Origin: Mycobacterium lepraemurium
Lineage (GTDB): Bacteria > Actinomycetota > Actinomycetes > Mycobacteriales > Mycobacteriaceae
Reading direction: 5' to 3'
Assembly (NCBI GenBank): GCA_002291465.1
Contig: CP021238.1
Location: 2,666,001 to 2,730,000 of the forward strand
Length of the DNA stretch: 64,000 nt
Position numbers and translations under genes: made by a program. Below are positions 37,656 to 47,576 of this stretch, piece after piece (position 1 is the first letter of the stretch; each line of letters opens with the position of its first letter). The notes below the pieces were generated by a model. That model was not told where the DNA came from, searched no databases, and was given only the letters and a program-made list of their open reading frames with translations.

Positions 37656-38706
37656 CGAGTTCCTTTGGGATCTGGTTCCTTTGGGATTGCGAAGGCATCA
37701 GGCACGCCGGGGTCATGCCGGCCTCGCTCACGTTGCTTTTGTTACCACGCACGCCAGATTTTCAATCGCGGCCACAGCTCGGCGGAGGCAGCGTCGGCCC
37801 GCGGTCATCGTGCGCAGATTTCCCCTGCTGCGCTGGACTTTTCATCGGAGACCCCAACGCCGTTGCGCACGCGGTCCGGCGCAAGCGGGCCGGAACGTGA
37901 ACATCCTCACAGCGCCCTGCAGCGTCACCATCCGTTGGCCAACCATTCACGCCGCCGGAACAGGGGGTCACCTCGGTGCGTAACCGACTGGGCTGCATGC
38001 GGTTCGACGGCGCTCACGCCACCGATCGAGCCGGCTGCGGGCCCTGGGCGCATGCCCTGCAGCTCGCCATCGCCGACTCGGCCGGTATCGAAGTTTGCTA
38101 CCGGCGTCCAGGCGGCACCGGGATTCGCGCGCCTCGCATTGTATTAACCGGGCTGTATCACCCTCTGCCGCGGCACTTTTGGGAATCGATTGACTGTTTG
38201 CCAGCGTGATTGGCGCGAGGAATCTTTCACTGACACTATTCCAATACGGCCACACATCACGATACGGTAACCGAGGCGCCGTTTTGGCAGGCCCGCCTTT
38301 CCGTCACATGTGGTCTCGTCAAGATAGCGCTCGCTCTGTGGTGGGAATCGACAGGTTGGGTCATCACGTCGAGATAAATGCTTGTTCGAGTGGTAGTTCC
38401 GTGTTACCCAAGCGCGAACTGCCGGCCCGCGATGTCGACTACCTCACACACGAGCACCTAATTCGGTTGAGAACTTGCTGGGAGATAACTCGACCCGAAG
38501 GGGGATTCATGATTGCGCCGCGGGATCGCAGGCGAGTCATTTATCTTCGCTGCTTGACGCCGTGGGGGCCGTCAACGGCAACCGTCAACCACTTGTCGGT
38601 CCTGCGGAACCGGACCGCGCCGACGCCCAACTTACTCAGCAATTCATGCGCGGTGCCGTTAAGGTCATCCGAACCGGCGTCACCACTGACGGATGAGGGT
38701 TAGCGC
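37656..38706. other. Intergenic region without a convincing gene
   Basis: Between the leftward PPE gene and the rightward papA pseudogene. The part from about 38100 to 38550 is clearly more AT-rich than its surroundings. A rightward frame of about 60 codons ending near 38696 (LLDAVGAVNGNRQPLVGPAE ... QQFMRGAVKVIRTGVTTDG) has plausible composition but no good start; I do not call it. Confidence 0.5.
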
Positions 38707-40095
38707 ATGTTTTTGGGCACGGCTGAGGGCTGGACAGCCGAGGGCACGGTCGTAGCCTGGTACCCCACCGCCGCAACCTATCAGCGCGCGGCCCAAACAC
38801 AATACCACCCCGCCCCGGTGAGCTATCAGCAGGCGCAACATCTGCGCTATTACCAGCGCCAGGTAAGCCGCGGCCGTGATATCCCCCGGTTGCGCATCGG
38901 GGCCTGGGAAATCAGCGGTACCTGCGACATCGACGCGATGATGCAGGCGGTGAACACTCATCTGCGCCGGCACGACACCTACCACGACCGCTTTGTCTTC
39001 GGCAACGACGACGAATTCCTTCGCTACGTCATTCCCGACCCGGAGGCGATCACGTTGGCGCCAACGGATCTCGGAAGGATGGCTCCGCCCCAGATCCGCA
39101 AACTACTTCTCGATACGCCCGACCCGTTGTAATGGGACTGCTTTACCTTCGGCATCGTTCAGGCTCAAGACCGGTTCACCATACTATATCGCCGTCGACC
39201 ATCTACGCGCCGACTGCATGTCGGCCAGCGTGATCTTCCTCGACATTCAGACAACCTACTTCGCCGCGTTGCAAAGGACGCATTTCGCGTTGCCGCCCGC
39301 GCCCAGCTATCGCGAATACAGCGCGAGGCAGCACGCCTATACCCGAAGCCTGAACGAGGAGTCGCCCGGGATCCGGTCGTGGCGCGCGTTTCTCGCGGCC
39401 AACAACGGGGCCCTACCCAGGTTTCCCCTGGAACTCGGCGAGTCGAACGCCGATACACCGGGGGCCATCGAGGTGTTCGACCTGATCGATGACGAGCAGG
39501 GCCGGCGGTTCGAGGCCGCGTGCCGCGCCGCCGGTGCGCGGTTCAGCGGCGGGGTGTTCGCCTGCGCTGCGCTGACCGAACACCGGTTGACCGGCGCCGC
39601 AACGTATTTCGGTCTGACACCGTTCGATAACCGGCGGGACCCCGCGCACACCACCGCCGTCGGTTGGCTGGCGAGCTTCGTGCCGCTGGCGATTCCGACC
39701 GCCGATGCGTCATTCGACGAGGTGGTCAGTGCCGCCCAGGCGTCGTTCGATGCCAACGCCGCCCTCGGCGCCGTGCCGTACTACCACCTGCTCGAGACCA
39801 CCGGCCCGTCGACACCCATCGAGGTTCCGGATCGTCCTGTCCCGATGCTGTCCGACATCGACATCCGTAAGCTGCCGTTCGGCGATACTTCGACGGCCTG
39901 CGCGCCGGCGTATGGGGCGATAACCGGCTGTCGGAGACGGTGTGCATGTGGGTCAATCGCATGCACGATAGGACTCGGTTGGTGGTCGCCTACCCGGGCA
40001 CCGACGTCGCCTGCGGATCCGTCCGGCGTTATGTCGAGACGATGCGTGCCGAGTTCGCCCGGGTGTGCGACGCCGGACCGCGCAGCGATGCGTGA
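38707..40095 (+). pseudogene. PapA-type acyltransferase, inactivated
   Basis: The pieces together give a condensation-like PapA protein (polyketide-associated acyltransferase of mycobacterial lipids). The N-terminal segment includes LRIGAWEISGTCDIDAMMQA and HLRRHDTYHDRF. The active-site motif HxxxD is in IAVDHLRADCMSASVIFLDI. Lesions: TAA at 39130-39132 where WDCFTFGI continues in frame, a frameshift near 39180 (TIL / YYIAVDH), and another near 39890 after KLPFGD, after which GLRAGVWGDNRLSETVCMWV continues to TGA 40093-40095. Restored length is about 460 residues. It precedes a DrrB/C-like permease, the usual lipid-export neighbourhood. Confidence 0.8.
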
Positions 40096-40151
40096 TGTAG
40101 TACCCGTCCCGGCACCGGAGGCCTCGCTATGAGTGCCCTGGTGGTGGCACG

Positions 40152-41780
40152 ATGTCAGGGTCGCGGAGCGACGCGGACCTGCTCTTCGCGGCGCTGGCAC
40201 CGGTGAGCTGCTTCCTGGGATTCACCCTGGTGCTGGGCGGCCTTATCCGCACCGGCTCGATGAGCTATCCCCAATACGTCCTTCCGGTGGTCATCGTGCA
40301 GGCGATGCTGTTCGGTGCCATGACCACGGCCGACCGTAACGCCCGAGACCGGCTGTCCGGCTTCGGGTCTCGGCTTCGCACCCTGCCGCTTCCCGCGTCG
40401 GTACCGTTGGGCGCGCGGATACTGTACTGCCTGACACGCGCGCTCATCGCGCTGGCCGCGACCATGGCGGCCGGATGGTCATTCGGCTTCCGGATGCAGA
40501 GCGGCCCGGCGGATACAGTCCTGTTCGTGACCATCGTCGTGGTGTTCGCGATGGCGGTCTGCCTCGGCGCCGACGCCCTGGGCTCCCGCGTCGGCACCGT
40601 CGAATCGTCGAGCCAGTTGCTGCTTCTCCCCCAACTGGTCCTGGTCTTGTTGTCCACCGGCATCACTCCGGCGGAATCGTTTCCGGCGTGGCTGGCACCG
40701 TTCATTCGCAACCAACCGGTATCCCAGGTCACCGAGGCGCTGCGCGGCCTTGCGACCGGTCACGTCGCCGGCAGCAGTCTGGCGGCGGCATTGACGTGGT
40801 GCCTCGGCCTGCTCGCGGTATTCGGTGTTGTCGCGGTGCGCATGCAACGACGCGTCGACGCGGGCAGGTCGCGAGCACACGGAGTCGTTCGCAAGGCACC
40901 TCGAGACGCCGCGCCGGCCTGTGATGTGGGTGTGGACCCGGTCGGGAAATCGGCCGAATCCACTGCACGGCAAGAGGTTACGCGGGTGGGCTGCCTGAAA
41001 GGATTCGTCAGCCAAAGCGCCTCGGAGGCGGGACGGCTGCTGCGCCGCTGGCGCCGCGACCCGGTCGTCGCGGTGCAGGCGTTGTTGTTTCCCACGCTTC
41101 TGCTGATCATCTACAAGCTGCTGGTCGGCAAGTCCGTGCTGGCCGTCACCGGACACGACAGCCTGTACGGGTTGGTCCCGATGTGCGCGGTGGTCGGCGC
41201 GGTCTTCGGGACCATCGGCGCCGGTTTGGCTTTGCCGTCGGAGCGCGAGTCGGGCGTGCTGACCAGGTTATGGGTGCAGCCGGTCCATCGGGCCAGCCCC
41301 ATGGCGGGCCGGCTGGTCGCGGAGGCCGCCCGAACCGTCGCGTCCGCGTTCGTGCTCACCGTCTTCGGGATCGCCCTGGGTCTGCGGTTCGACGACGGCT
41401 GGATCGCCATGCTGGCGTTCGTGCTTGTGCCCGTGACGATTTCGGCGGGGATGGCGACACTGGTCACCGCCATCGCTGCCCGCGCGGACGGCTCGGCGAT
41501 GGTGACCTGGCTGGGTGCGGGGTACGTGGTGCTGTTGTTCCTCAACACCGGTGTCGCGCCCGCCGAGGTGTTTCCGAGATGGCTGCAGCCGGTGGTGCGT
41601 TATTCGCCGATTTCACCGACGATCGAGGCGATGCGTGTGCTGGCGCAGGGCGGCCCGGTGTTGTCGCCGCTGTGGCAGGCGGGTTTGTGGGGTGGCGTTC
41701 TGGTCGCGGTGTTCGCGCCGATCGCGGTGCGCGGGTATCGCGCCGCGGCCGAGGCGGCGGCTAGTGTCCTGAGTTATTAA
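40152..41780 (+). CDS. Fused DrrB/DrrC-like ABC-2 permease, 3' end formed by an IS element
   Basis: 542 residues with two ABC-2 permease halves: residues 1-240 (LLFAALAPVSCFLGFTLVLG; VESSSQLLLLPQLVLVLLST) and about 280-540 (RRWRRDPVVAVQALLFPTLL, SLYGLVPMCAVVGAVFGTIG, SERESGVLTRLWVQPVHRAS). It resembles the Drr lipid exporters, which in M. tuberculosis are separate DrrB and DrrC; no DrrA ATPase is in the window. The last codons (SVLSY and the TAA) come from the left end of the IS630 element starting at 41764, so the native C-terminus is lost. The N-terminus may be short: an ATG at 40129 in another frame starts MSALVVAR, suggesting a possible frameshift. Confidence 0.75.
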   Translation: MSGSRSDADLLFAALAPVSCFLGFTLVLGGLIRTGSMSYPQYVLPVVIVQAMLFGAMTTADRNARDRLSGFGSRLRTLPLPASVPLGARILYCLTRALIALAATMAAGWSFGFRMQSGPADTVLFVTIVVVFAMAVCLGADALGSRVGTVESSSQLLLLPQLVLVLLSTGITPAESFPAWLAPFIRNQPVSQVTEALRGLATGHVAGSSLAAALTWCLGLLAVFGVVAVRMQRRVDAGRSRAHGVVRKAPRDAAPACDVGVDPVGKSAESTARQEVTRVGCLKGFVSQSASEAGRLLRRWRRDPVVAVQALLFPTLLLIIYKLLVGKSVLAVTGHDSLYGLVPMCAVVGAVFGTIGAGLALPSERESGVLTRLWVQPVHRASPMAGRLVAEAARTVASAFVLTVFGIALGLRFDDGWIAMLAFVLVPVTISAGMATLVTAIAARADGSAMVTWLGAGYVVLLFLNTGVAPAEVFPRWLQPVVRYSPISPTIEAMRVLAQGGPVLSPLWQAGLWGGVLVAVFAPIAVRGYRAAAEAAASVLSY

Positions 41781-42890
41781 TTGCAGTCTAGTTGTTAAAC
41801 TGGGTTGTGCCGACGTCTCACGCCGCCGAGATTGTGTTGACCGCTGACGAGCTGGCCGAGTTGGAGGGGTGGGAGCGGTACTGCACGAGTGCAGCTGGAT
41901 TGGCGATGCGGGCGCGAATTGTGTTGGCAGCCGCCGATGGTGGCTCGAACACCGAGCTTGCCGACCGGTTGGAAATGTCGATCACCACGGTGCGACGTTG
42001 GCGTAATCGGTTCGCTGAGCGACGCCTGGACGGGTTGGTCGATGAACCCCGTCCGGGTCGACCACGAGTCGTCGGCGATGACCGGATCGAGGCGTTAATC
42101 GCCGCAACTTTGGAGACCACCCCGCCGGATGCCACGCACTAGTCGACGCGCTCGATGGCGTCTCATTTGGGGTTGAGCCAGTCCATGGTGTCGCGGGTGT
42201 GGCGTGTGTTCGGACCGGCTTCGCATAAACAGGATTCCTGGAAGCTGTCCAAAGATCCGTTGTTCGTGGCCAAGGTTCATGACGTCGTGGGCCTCTATCT
42301 CAATCCACCCGAACGGGCCTTGGTGCTGTGCGTAGACGAGAAAACCCAGATCCAAGCGCTCAACCGCACCCAGCCGGTCTTTCCGATGCTGCCCGGCACC
42401 CCGCAGCGCGCGCTAGCCATGACTACGTCCGCCACGGCACGTCGAGTCTGTACGCCGCCCTCGATCTCACGACCGGCAAGGTCATCGGCGCCCTGCACTC
42501 TCGTCATCGGGCCACAGAGTTCCTGGCGTTCTCAAAAAGATCGATGCCGAAGTCCCCGACGACCTCGACGTGCACCTGGTACTCGACAACGCCTCGACGC
42601 ACAAGACCCCAGCGGTAAAGCGTTGGCTAACACACCATCCCAGATTCATTCTGCACTTCACCCCGACCAGTTCCTCATGGCTTAACCTCGTCGAACGATG
42701 GTTCGCCGAGCTGACCACCAAAAAACTGCGCCGCGGCACCCACACCTCAGTCCGCCAACTCAACACCGACATCCGCGCCTGGATCGACACCTGAAACGAC
42801 AACCCCCGCCCCTACCTCTGGACCAAGACCGCCGACCAAATCCTGACCAGCATCGCCAACAACTGCACCCAAATTAATGACTCAAAACAC
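41764..42890 (+). mobile_element. IS630-family insertion sequence, 1127 bp, decayed
   Basis: Terminal inverted repeats are visible: left GTGTCCTGAGTTATTAATT (41764-41782) against right GTGTTTTGAGTCATTAATT read from 42890 (17 of 19 identical). TA dinucleotides flank both ends (41762-41763, 42891-42892), as expected of IS630/Tc1-type elements. The transposase inside is dead. The left flank is a permease gene and the right flank an aldo/keto reductase fragment, so flanking DNA was lost after or during insertion. Confidence 0.88.
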
Positions 42891-42893
42891 TAG
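41807..42893 (+). pseudogene. IS630-type transposase, multiple lesions
   Basis: Homeodomain-like N-terminus (ELADRLEMSITTVRRWRNRF; LVDEPRPGRPRVVGDDRIEA), then a DDE core: LVLCVDEKTQIQALNRTQP, HLVLDNASTHKTPAVKRWL, and the glutamate in SWLNLVERWFAELTTKKL. Start GTG 41807. Lesions: TAG at 42140-42142, probably from TGG of THW; frameshifts near 42410 and 42535; and TGA at 42792-42794, probably from TGG of DTW, after which the frame runs to TAG 42891-42893 beyond the inverted repeat. Confidence 0.85.
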
Positions 42894-43749
42894 AAGCCAG
42901 GCCAGCGCCAGTTGGCCGGGCCGGCATCCCTTGGCGGCCGCTAACTCAGCAAGCGCGGCGACCGGTGTGAGGTTGGTAGCCAGAGGTTCTCCGGCGAGAA
43001 CCGCGGGTTGGTCGCCCGGAAATCATCTGCGGAGAAGGTGTCACCGGGTTTGAGTACTCCGGTGAGTGCGGATCGCCCCAATGGGCTGTAGGGCACTAGA
43101 GTGATGCCGAGTTCGCGGCACGTCGGGATGACAGCTTGCTCGACGCTTCGTTCCCATAGTGAGTACTCGCTCTGCAGGGCGGTGATGGGGTGAATCGCAT
43201 GTGCCCGGCGGATTGAGTCGGGTCCGACCTCGCTGAGCTCGATCGCGCGCACCTTGCCGGCAGTCACCAGTTCGGCCATCGCTCCTACGGTTTCCTCGAT
43301 GGGAACGTTCTGATCGATTCGGTGGCAGTAATACAAGTCGATTACGTCGGTTCTCAGCCGCCGCAGACTTGCCTCGCACGCGGCGCTCACATATTCAGGG
43401 CGTCCGTCGACGGTGATTCCGTCATCGGTGTCGTTGACTTTGCGCCGAATTTAGTTGCTAGAACGATTATTTCGAGGAGGCCGCTGATCGCTGCGCCGAT
43501 CATCCGTTCGTTGTGACCGAAACCGCGCGCCTTCTGCGCTGTGCCGATGTCGGCCGCGCCGTAGACATCTGACGTGTCCAGGAAGTCCACACCGAGATCG
43601 ATCGCGGATCTGATCGTCTTGATGGATTGGGTATCGTCGGCGTGGCCGTAGTACTGAGACATTCCCATGCACCCCAATCCGACCGGGCGCACCACCAACT
43701 CTGAGTGCCCGAGGCGCATTCTCGCTGAACCCATGACTGTCGCGGCCAT
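42893..43749 (-). pseudogene. Aldo/keto reductase, truncated by the IS630 junction and frameshifted
   Basis: The N-terminal half (LVVRPVGLGCMGMSQYYGHA; GVDFLDTSDVYGAADIGTAQ) with the active-site Asp and Tyr is in one frame. Near 43430 one base is missing and the protein continues in another ([40 protein letters not shown]). A second shift lies near 43000, after which [26 protein letters not shown] runs straight into the IS right end at 42892. About 50 C-terminal residues are gone and are not on the other side of the IS. Confidence 0.8.
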
Positions 43750-43959
43750 CGCTAGGACCTTTCTGTGTTCATTAGGCCACTGCTCTGCTCTGCACCTCAT
43801 CGCGAGGCGTCCGGTGGTCAGGCACTCGCCTAAGGAGCTCGCGAGGCGCTCCGGCCCTGGTTGGCAGCGTCGAACCGGACGAGATGCGGCGGGCCGATAT
43901 GGAGTCCTTGGTGGTGGGCCGAGCCGGATGCGTGCTTGCGGCCAGGTCTGCGTCGGCGG

Positions 43960-44996
43960 TCATGGCAGGCTCACGATCATCTTTCCGGTGTTTTCGCCGC
44001 GGAAGAGGCCGGTGATGGCTCCGGGAAGTGCGTTGAGGCCGTGCCGTTCGGTCTCCAACGGGATGAGCTGGCGGGTGTCGACCCAGTCGATGAGGTCGTC
44101 GAGCGCGTCCGGGAGCGCGTCGGGGAACTGTTGGGGTGTGAAGCCTTGCATGGTTAGGCCTTTGGCGTAAAGCGGTTTGATGTTGACGGTCCAGGCGGTG
44201 TCGTTGTCGTAGGTGGAGATGAGTCCGCAGACGACGACGCGGGCGGGGCGGTGCATGATGGACATGACTGTCTGGCTGGTGGCGCCGCCGACGCAGTCAA
44301 AGTACAGATTTGGCCCGTCAGGGGCGGCGGTGTGCAGCTGATCGGCGAGGTCGTCGTCGTGGTAGTCCAGGGCGGCGTCGAAACCGAGTGTGCCGGTGAG
44401 CAATTGGCGTTTGTCGAGGGTGCCGGCCAGCACGATGACGTGGGCGCCGTGGATCTTGGCGATTTGGCCTGCCAGGGAGCCGACGTTGCCGGCGGCCGCG
44501 GACACCACGACGGTTTCGCCGGAGCGGACGCCGGCCGCATGCACCATGCCGGTGTAGGCGGTGAGGCCGCCGAGGAGGCCGAGACGCCCAGCGCGTGGGA
44601 CGGCTTGTGGATTCGCGGATCCATCGCGGCCAATTCGAGCCAGTTGTCCCGCGGCGGCCACAGCGACACCTCGGCCCATTCGGTGAGCGCGACGGCGCGT
44701 TGCCCCTCGCGGTATTCGGGGTGCCGGGAGACGAGGACCTCGGCGGCCGCGATCCCGGTGACGCTGCCGTGGAGGGGGATCTGTGGCAGGAACAGGAAAT
44801 AGCTGCCCGGTTCGCCTGTCAGCTGGCCGCGCAGCGTTGCGTCGACCGAGAAGGACAGGGGCCGCAGCAGCAGTTGCCCGTCGGCCGGTTCGGGGACGCC
44901 CTTTGTCTTCAGTGAGAACAGGTCCGGACTGATGGATCCGGTCTGGAGATAGCGGGTGAGGGCGACGTAGCGGGTGGTGGTTGGGAGGCTGGACAC
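43960..44996 (-). pseudogene. MDR-type NADPH-dependent reductase, one frameshift
   Basis: A medium-chain reductase of the leukotriene B4 12-hydroxydehydrogenase / curcumin reductase type. First frame: DATLRGQLTGEPGSYFLFLP and GVSA. After a missing base near 44585 it continues in the next frame: GLTAYTGMVHAAGVRSGETV and the nucleotide motif VSAAAGNVGSLAGQIAK, then FDAALDYHDDDLADQLHTAA and YFDCVGGATSQTVMSIM, to the natural end TGKMIVSLP. Restored length is about 345 residues. It faces a broken LysR gene 70 bases away, probably its former regulator. Confidence 0.8.
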
Positions 44997-45066
44997 GCCG
45001 CCAGGCTAGGCACCGTCGGCACATTCCGGCAGCGAGAGAACCTCACCCCTATGATGCGTAATTGTC

Positions 45067-45461
45067 ATGAGCTTCCACGATGCGTCGTTAACGGCGTTGC
45101 GGGTGTTTCGCTCGGTGGCCGAGCGCGGCACGCTCAGCGCTGCTGCCGCTTCGCTGGGATACACCCAGTCGGCGGTGTCGCGCCAGATCGCCGCCCTGGA
45201 GCGTGCTGCCGGCACTGCGCTAGTGGAGCGACACCACAAAGGCGTGCGCCTCACTCCGGTCGGTCAGGTGGTGTTGCGCAGCACCGCAGCGGTGATCGAC
45301 CGTCTCGATGCGACCGCTCGGGAGTTGGGCGGCCTACGGGAAGACCGCGCTGTGGTGCGCTGGGATGGTTCGCCAGCGCCGGTGCGGTGCTCATCCCCCG
45401 GGCATTAGCGGCGCTGCGCCGCAGCCATCCGGGCATCACGGTGCTCTCGCGGGAAGGCAAG
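45067..45461 (+). pseudogene. LysR regulator, N-terminal half, cut by an inversion
   Basis: The winged helix is intact (SLTALRVFRSVAERGTLSAA; GYTQSAVSRQIAALERAAGT). A base is missing near 45362; the next frame gives LGWFASAGAVLIPRALAALR and ends in HPGITVLSREG at GGCAAG 45456-45461. There the LysR sequence stops. Its missing half (STPALVRALRAGTVDLAVVA onward) lies in opposite orientation from 46203 down to 45679. Divergent from the MDR reductase. Confidence 0.75.
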
Positions 45462-45464
45462 CGA

Positions 45465-45543
45465 GCCGGCCCGACAGGTCGACGCCGGCGACGACGTCCA
45501 TTGCCGTGCTGGCGAAACCGAATGGTGCCGTGAGCCGATTCAT
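45465..45543 (-). pseudogene. N-terminal stub of a short-chain dehydrogenase
   Basis: ATG 45543, behind AAAGGAA, gives about 25 residues that match the start of a mycobacterial SDR type (NRLTAPFGFASTAMDVVAGV, then DLSGR). The Rossmann motif expected next is absent, because the sequence enters the LysR fragment. This is a truncated gene start left by rearrangement. Confidence 0.55.
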
Positions 45544-45678
45544 CGGCGATTCCTTTCCGTTGAGACTTCGAGTGAACTGGCGTTCGACCCGCCACCGTCT
45601 ACGGTAGGAACCACCGCGGTATGTGTGTAGCGCAAAAAGTCAACGCTGTTATGCGCTACGGGAATGCTTCTCGCCGGA

Positions 45679-46203
45679 TCACGCTGGATCGGTGTTATGG
45701 GCGGCAGCGCGCAGCGCGTCGGCCAGCCGGGCGACCGGTTCGGTCAACGGCTGTGGCAAGCGGGCCAATTGGACGCGGCGGTGATCCTGAGGTCCGCCGC
45801 GCACCGGCACGACCCGCACGCCGGCGGGGACCGCCTGGGCCAGCGTGGCCGGAATAGTGGTGATGCCCAGCCCCGCGGCAACCATCTGCATCTTGGCCAG
45901 CCAGTCGCGGGCCGAATGGACGATCTCGGGGCGTTCGTCCAAGCCGGGCCACACACCCAGGACGCGTTCGTTGCCGAGGCCGCCGATCCAGCGCTCGCCG
46001 TACAGGTCGGCAATGTCAACCGCATCGCCGCGCGCCAGGGGATGCTCGGCCGGCATTGCGATTTGCAGCGCCCGTTCTGTCAACGTGTCAACGACCAGGG
46101 GGGCCTCTCGCAATCTAGGGCCCGGTACGGGACGGCGGAGGCCACAACCGCCAGATCGACCGTGCCGGCCCGCAACGCCCGCACCAACGCCGGTGTACTT
46201 GCC
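45679..46203 (-). pseudogene. LysR regulator, C-terminal half, inverted
   Basis: Reading leftward from CTTGCC 46198-46203: STPALVRALRAGTVDLAVVA SAVPYRAL, then after a frameshift near 46120 APLVVDTLTERALQIAMPAE, GDAVDIADLYGERWIGGLGN and ITTIPATLAQAVPAGVRVVP to the stop. This is the substrate-binding domain of a LysR protein and continues the N-terminal half at 45067-45461 without overlap or gap apart from one base. Confidence 0.7.
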
Positions 46204-46456
46204 AGCCGGCCCAGGAGTCGAGTGCACCGAGATGCGGCTGCTGGTCGCTGAGCACTCGATCGGCCTCGTAGTGCACCACCGCGACGAGTAACTCGTCCTT
46301 GCCGCCGAGGAAATAGTGGAAGATCTGGCTTTTGCCCGTTTGTGAGCGGGCGGTGACGTCCTCGAGGGTGGTCTCGGCTATGCCGTGGGCGCGGATCTCT
46401 TCGGCCGCCGCCGCGACAATCCGCTGCCGTGTCGCGGCGCCCTTGGCGGTGAGCAT
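46204..46456 (-). pseudogene. TetR regulator, N-terminal part only
   Basis: ATG 46456 with AAGGAG gives a normal TetR DNA-binding domain (ATRQRIVAAAAEEIRAHGIA, TTLEDVTARSQTGKSQIFHY, FLGGKDELLVAVVHYEADRV). After about 84 residues (ALDSWAG) it joins the inverted LysR half and the ligand domain is missing. It is divergent from the quinone oxidoreductase pseudogene. Confidence 0.7.
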
Positions 46457-46538
46457 CGCGCTCCTTGCTTTTGTACTTGCGGGTCCATTTTCTCGTCGCC
46501 ATCGTGGAACTGTCAACTAGCAGAGGGGAAGTCAAGGA

Positions 46539-47513
46539 CGCGAGCAATCGTCGTCGAGGAGCTTGGTGGACCGGAGGTCCTTAATGCGCAGGAAATCGAT
46601 GCTCCCGGCCGGGACCGGCGGACGTCCTAGTCGACGTCCACGTCGCGGGGATCAATTTCATGGACACCGGCGCTCGACGCCATGGACGCGCCGACGGCGT
46701 GCTTCCCTTCGTCCCTGGCGTCGAGGCCTCTGGTGTGGTCAGCGCCACCGGCAATGAGGTCGTCGAGGTCAGCGTGGGGGATCGAGTGGCATGGCCTTAT
46801 GGATACGGCACCTACGCCGAGCAAGTAGTGGTCCCCGCAGCCAGCACGGTGCCGGTACCCGATGCAGTCGACGACGAGACCGCCGCGGCGGTCATGATGC
46901 AGGGCTTGACAGCACACCACTTCGTCACCGAGGCCTTCGACGTTCAGCGCGGTGACGTGGCCGTAGTGCACGCCGCCGCCGGTGGACTCGGGCGCCTGCT
47001 GACCCAGCTGGTCACCCACCGCGGTGGCACGGTCATCGGGGTCGTCTCGCGTCAGGAGAAGGTCGCGGTGGCAGCCGCGGGGGCGCCGCTCACGTCGTGG
47101 TGTCCAGCGACGATCATTTCGTCGACCGCGTGCTGGACCTGACCGACGGTCACGGCGCGCATGTCGTCTTCGACGGCAACGGCGAGAGGACATTTCGTGC
47201 CTCCATGCGCGCCCTGCGTCGCCACGGCACGTTGCTGTACTACGGCGCTTTCATCGGCGAGGTGCCGTCGCTGAGTATGCGAGACCTGCCCAACAGCATC
47301 AAAATATCCTTCCCCGTCTTCCGCGACCACATCCCCGACCGCGCGGCGCTGCTCAAGCATTCCGCCGAGATCTTCGGTCTGGTCGGAAGCGGAGTGCTCA
47401 GCGTGGCGATCGGCGGCCGCTACCGGCTAGCCGATGCCCACCAGGCCCACGCGGACCTGGAGTCCAGGACCACCACCGGAAAATTGATCCTGTGCGTCGC
47501 CGAACATGAGTGA
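46539..47513 (+). pseudogene. Zinc-independent quinone oxidoreductase, start codon lost and two frameshifts
   Basis: A QOR-type medium-chain reductase. The expected ATG is ACG at 46539 (ACG CGA GCA ATC, that is RAIVVEELGGPEVLNAQEID). Frameshift near 46625 into VDVHVAGINFMDTGARRHGR, with VAWPYGYGTYAEQVVVPAAS and VVHAAAGGLGRLLTQLV after it. A second shift near 47085 leads to SSDDHFVDRVLDLTDGHGAH and VVFDGNGERTFRASMRALRR, to the natural end TTGKLILCVAEHE. Confidence 0.8.
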
Positions 47514-47529
47514 TGCACCCCCGCGTCGC

Positions 47530-47564
47530 GCGCGAGGCGGGCGCGCCACAGCCCGCCCTCGCGC
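47530..47564. terminator. Hairpin between convergent genes
   Basis: GCGCGAGGCGGGC (47530-47542) pairs with GCCCGCCCTCGCGC (47551-47564) with one bulged C. It lies between the end of the quinone oxidoreductase pseudogene and the end of the convergent LysR gene, so it may serve both strands. No T-run. Confidence 0.5.
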
Positions 47565-47576
47565 CGTGCTCGTGGC

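Noticed and set aside
38206..38703. A 165-codon rightward frame before papA
   Set aside because: Not protein-like in composition, no start signal and no family; treated as intergenic.
45456..46203. A phase-variable DNA switch controlling the LysR gene
   Set aside because: Inverted ends are only 6 bp, no recombinase gene is nearby, and both LysR halves carry further frameshifts, so a fixed scar is more likely.
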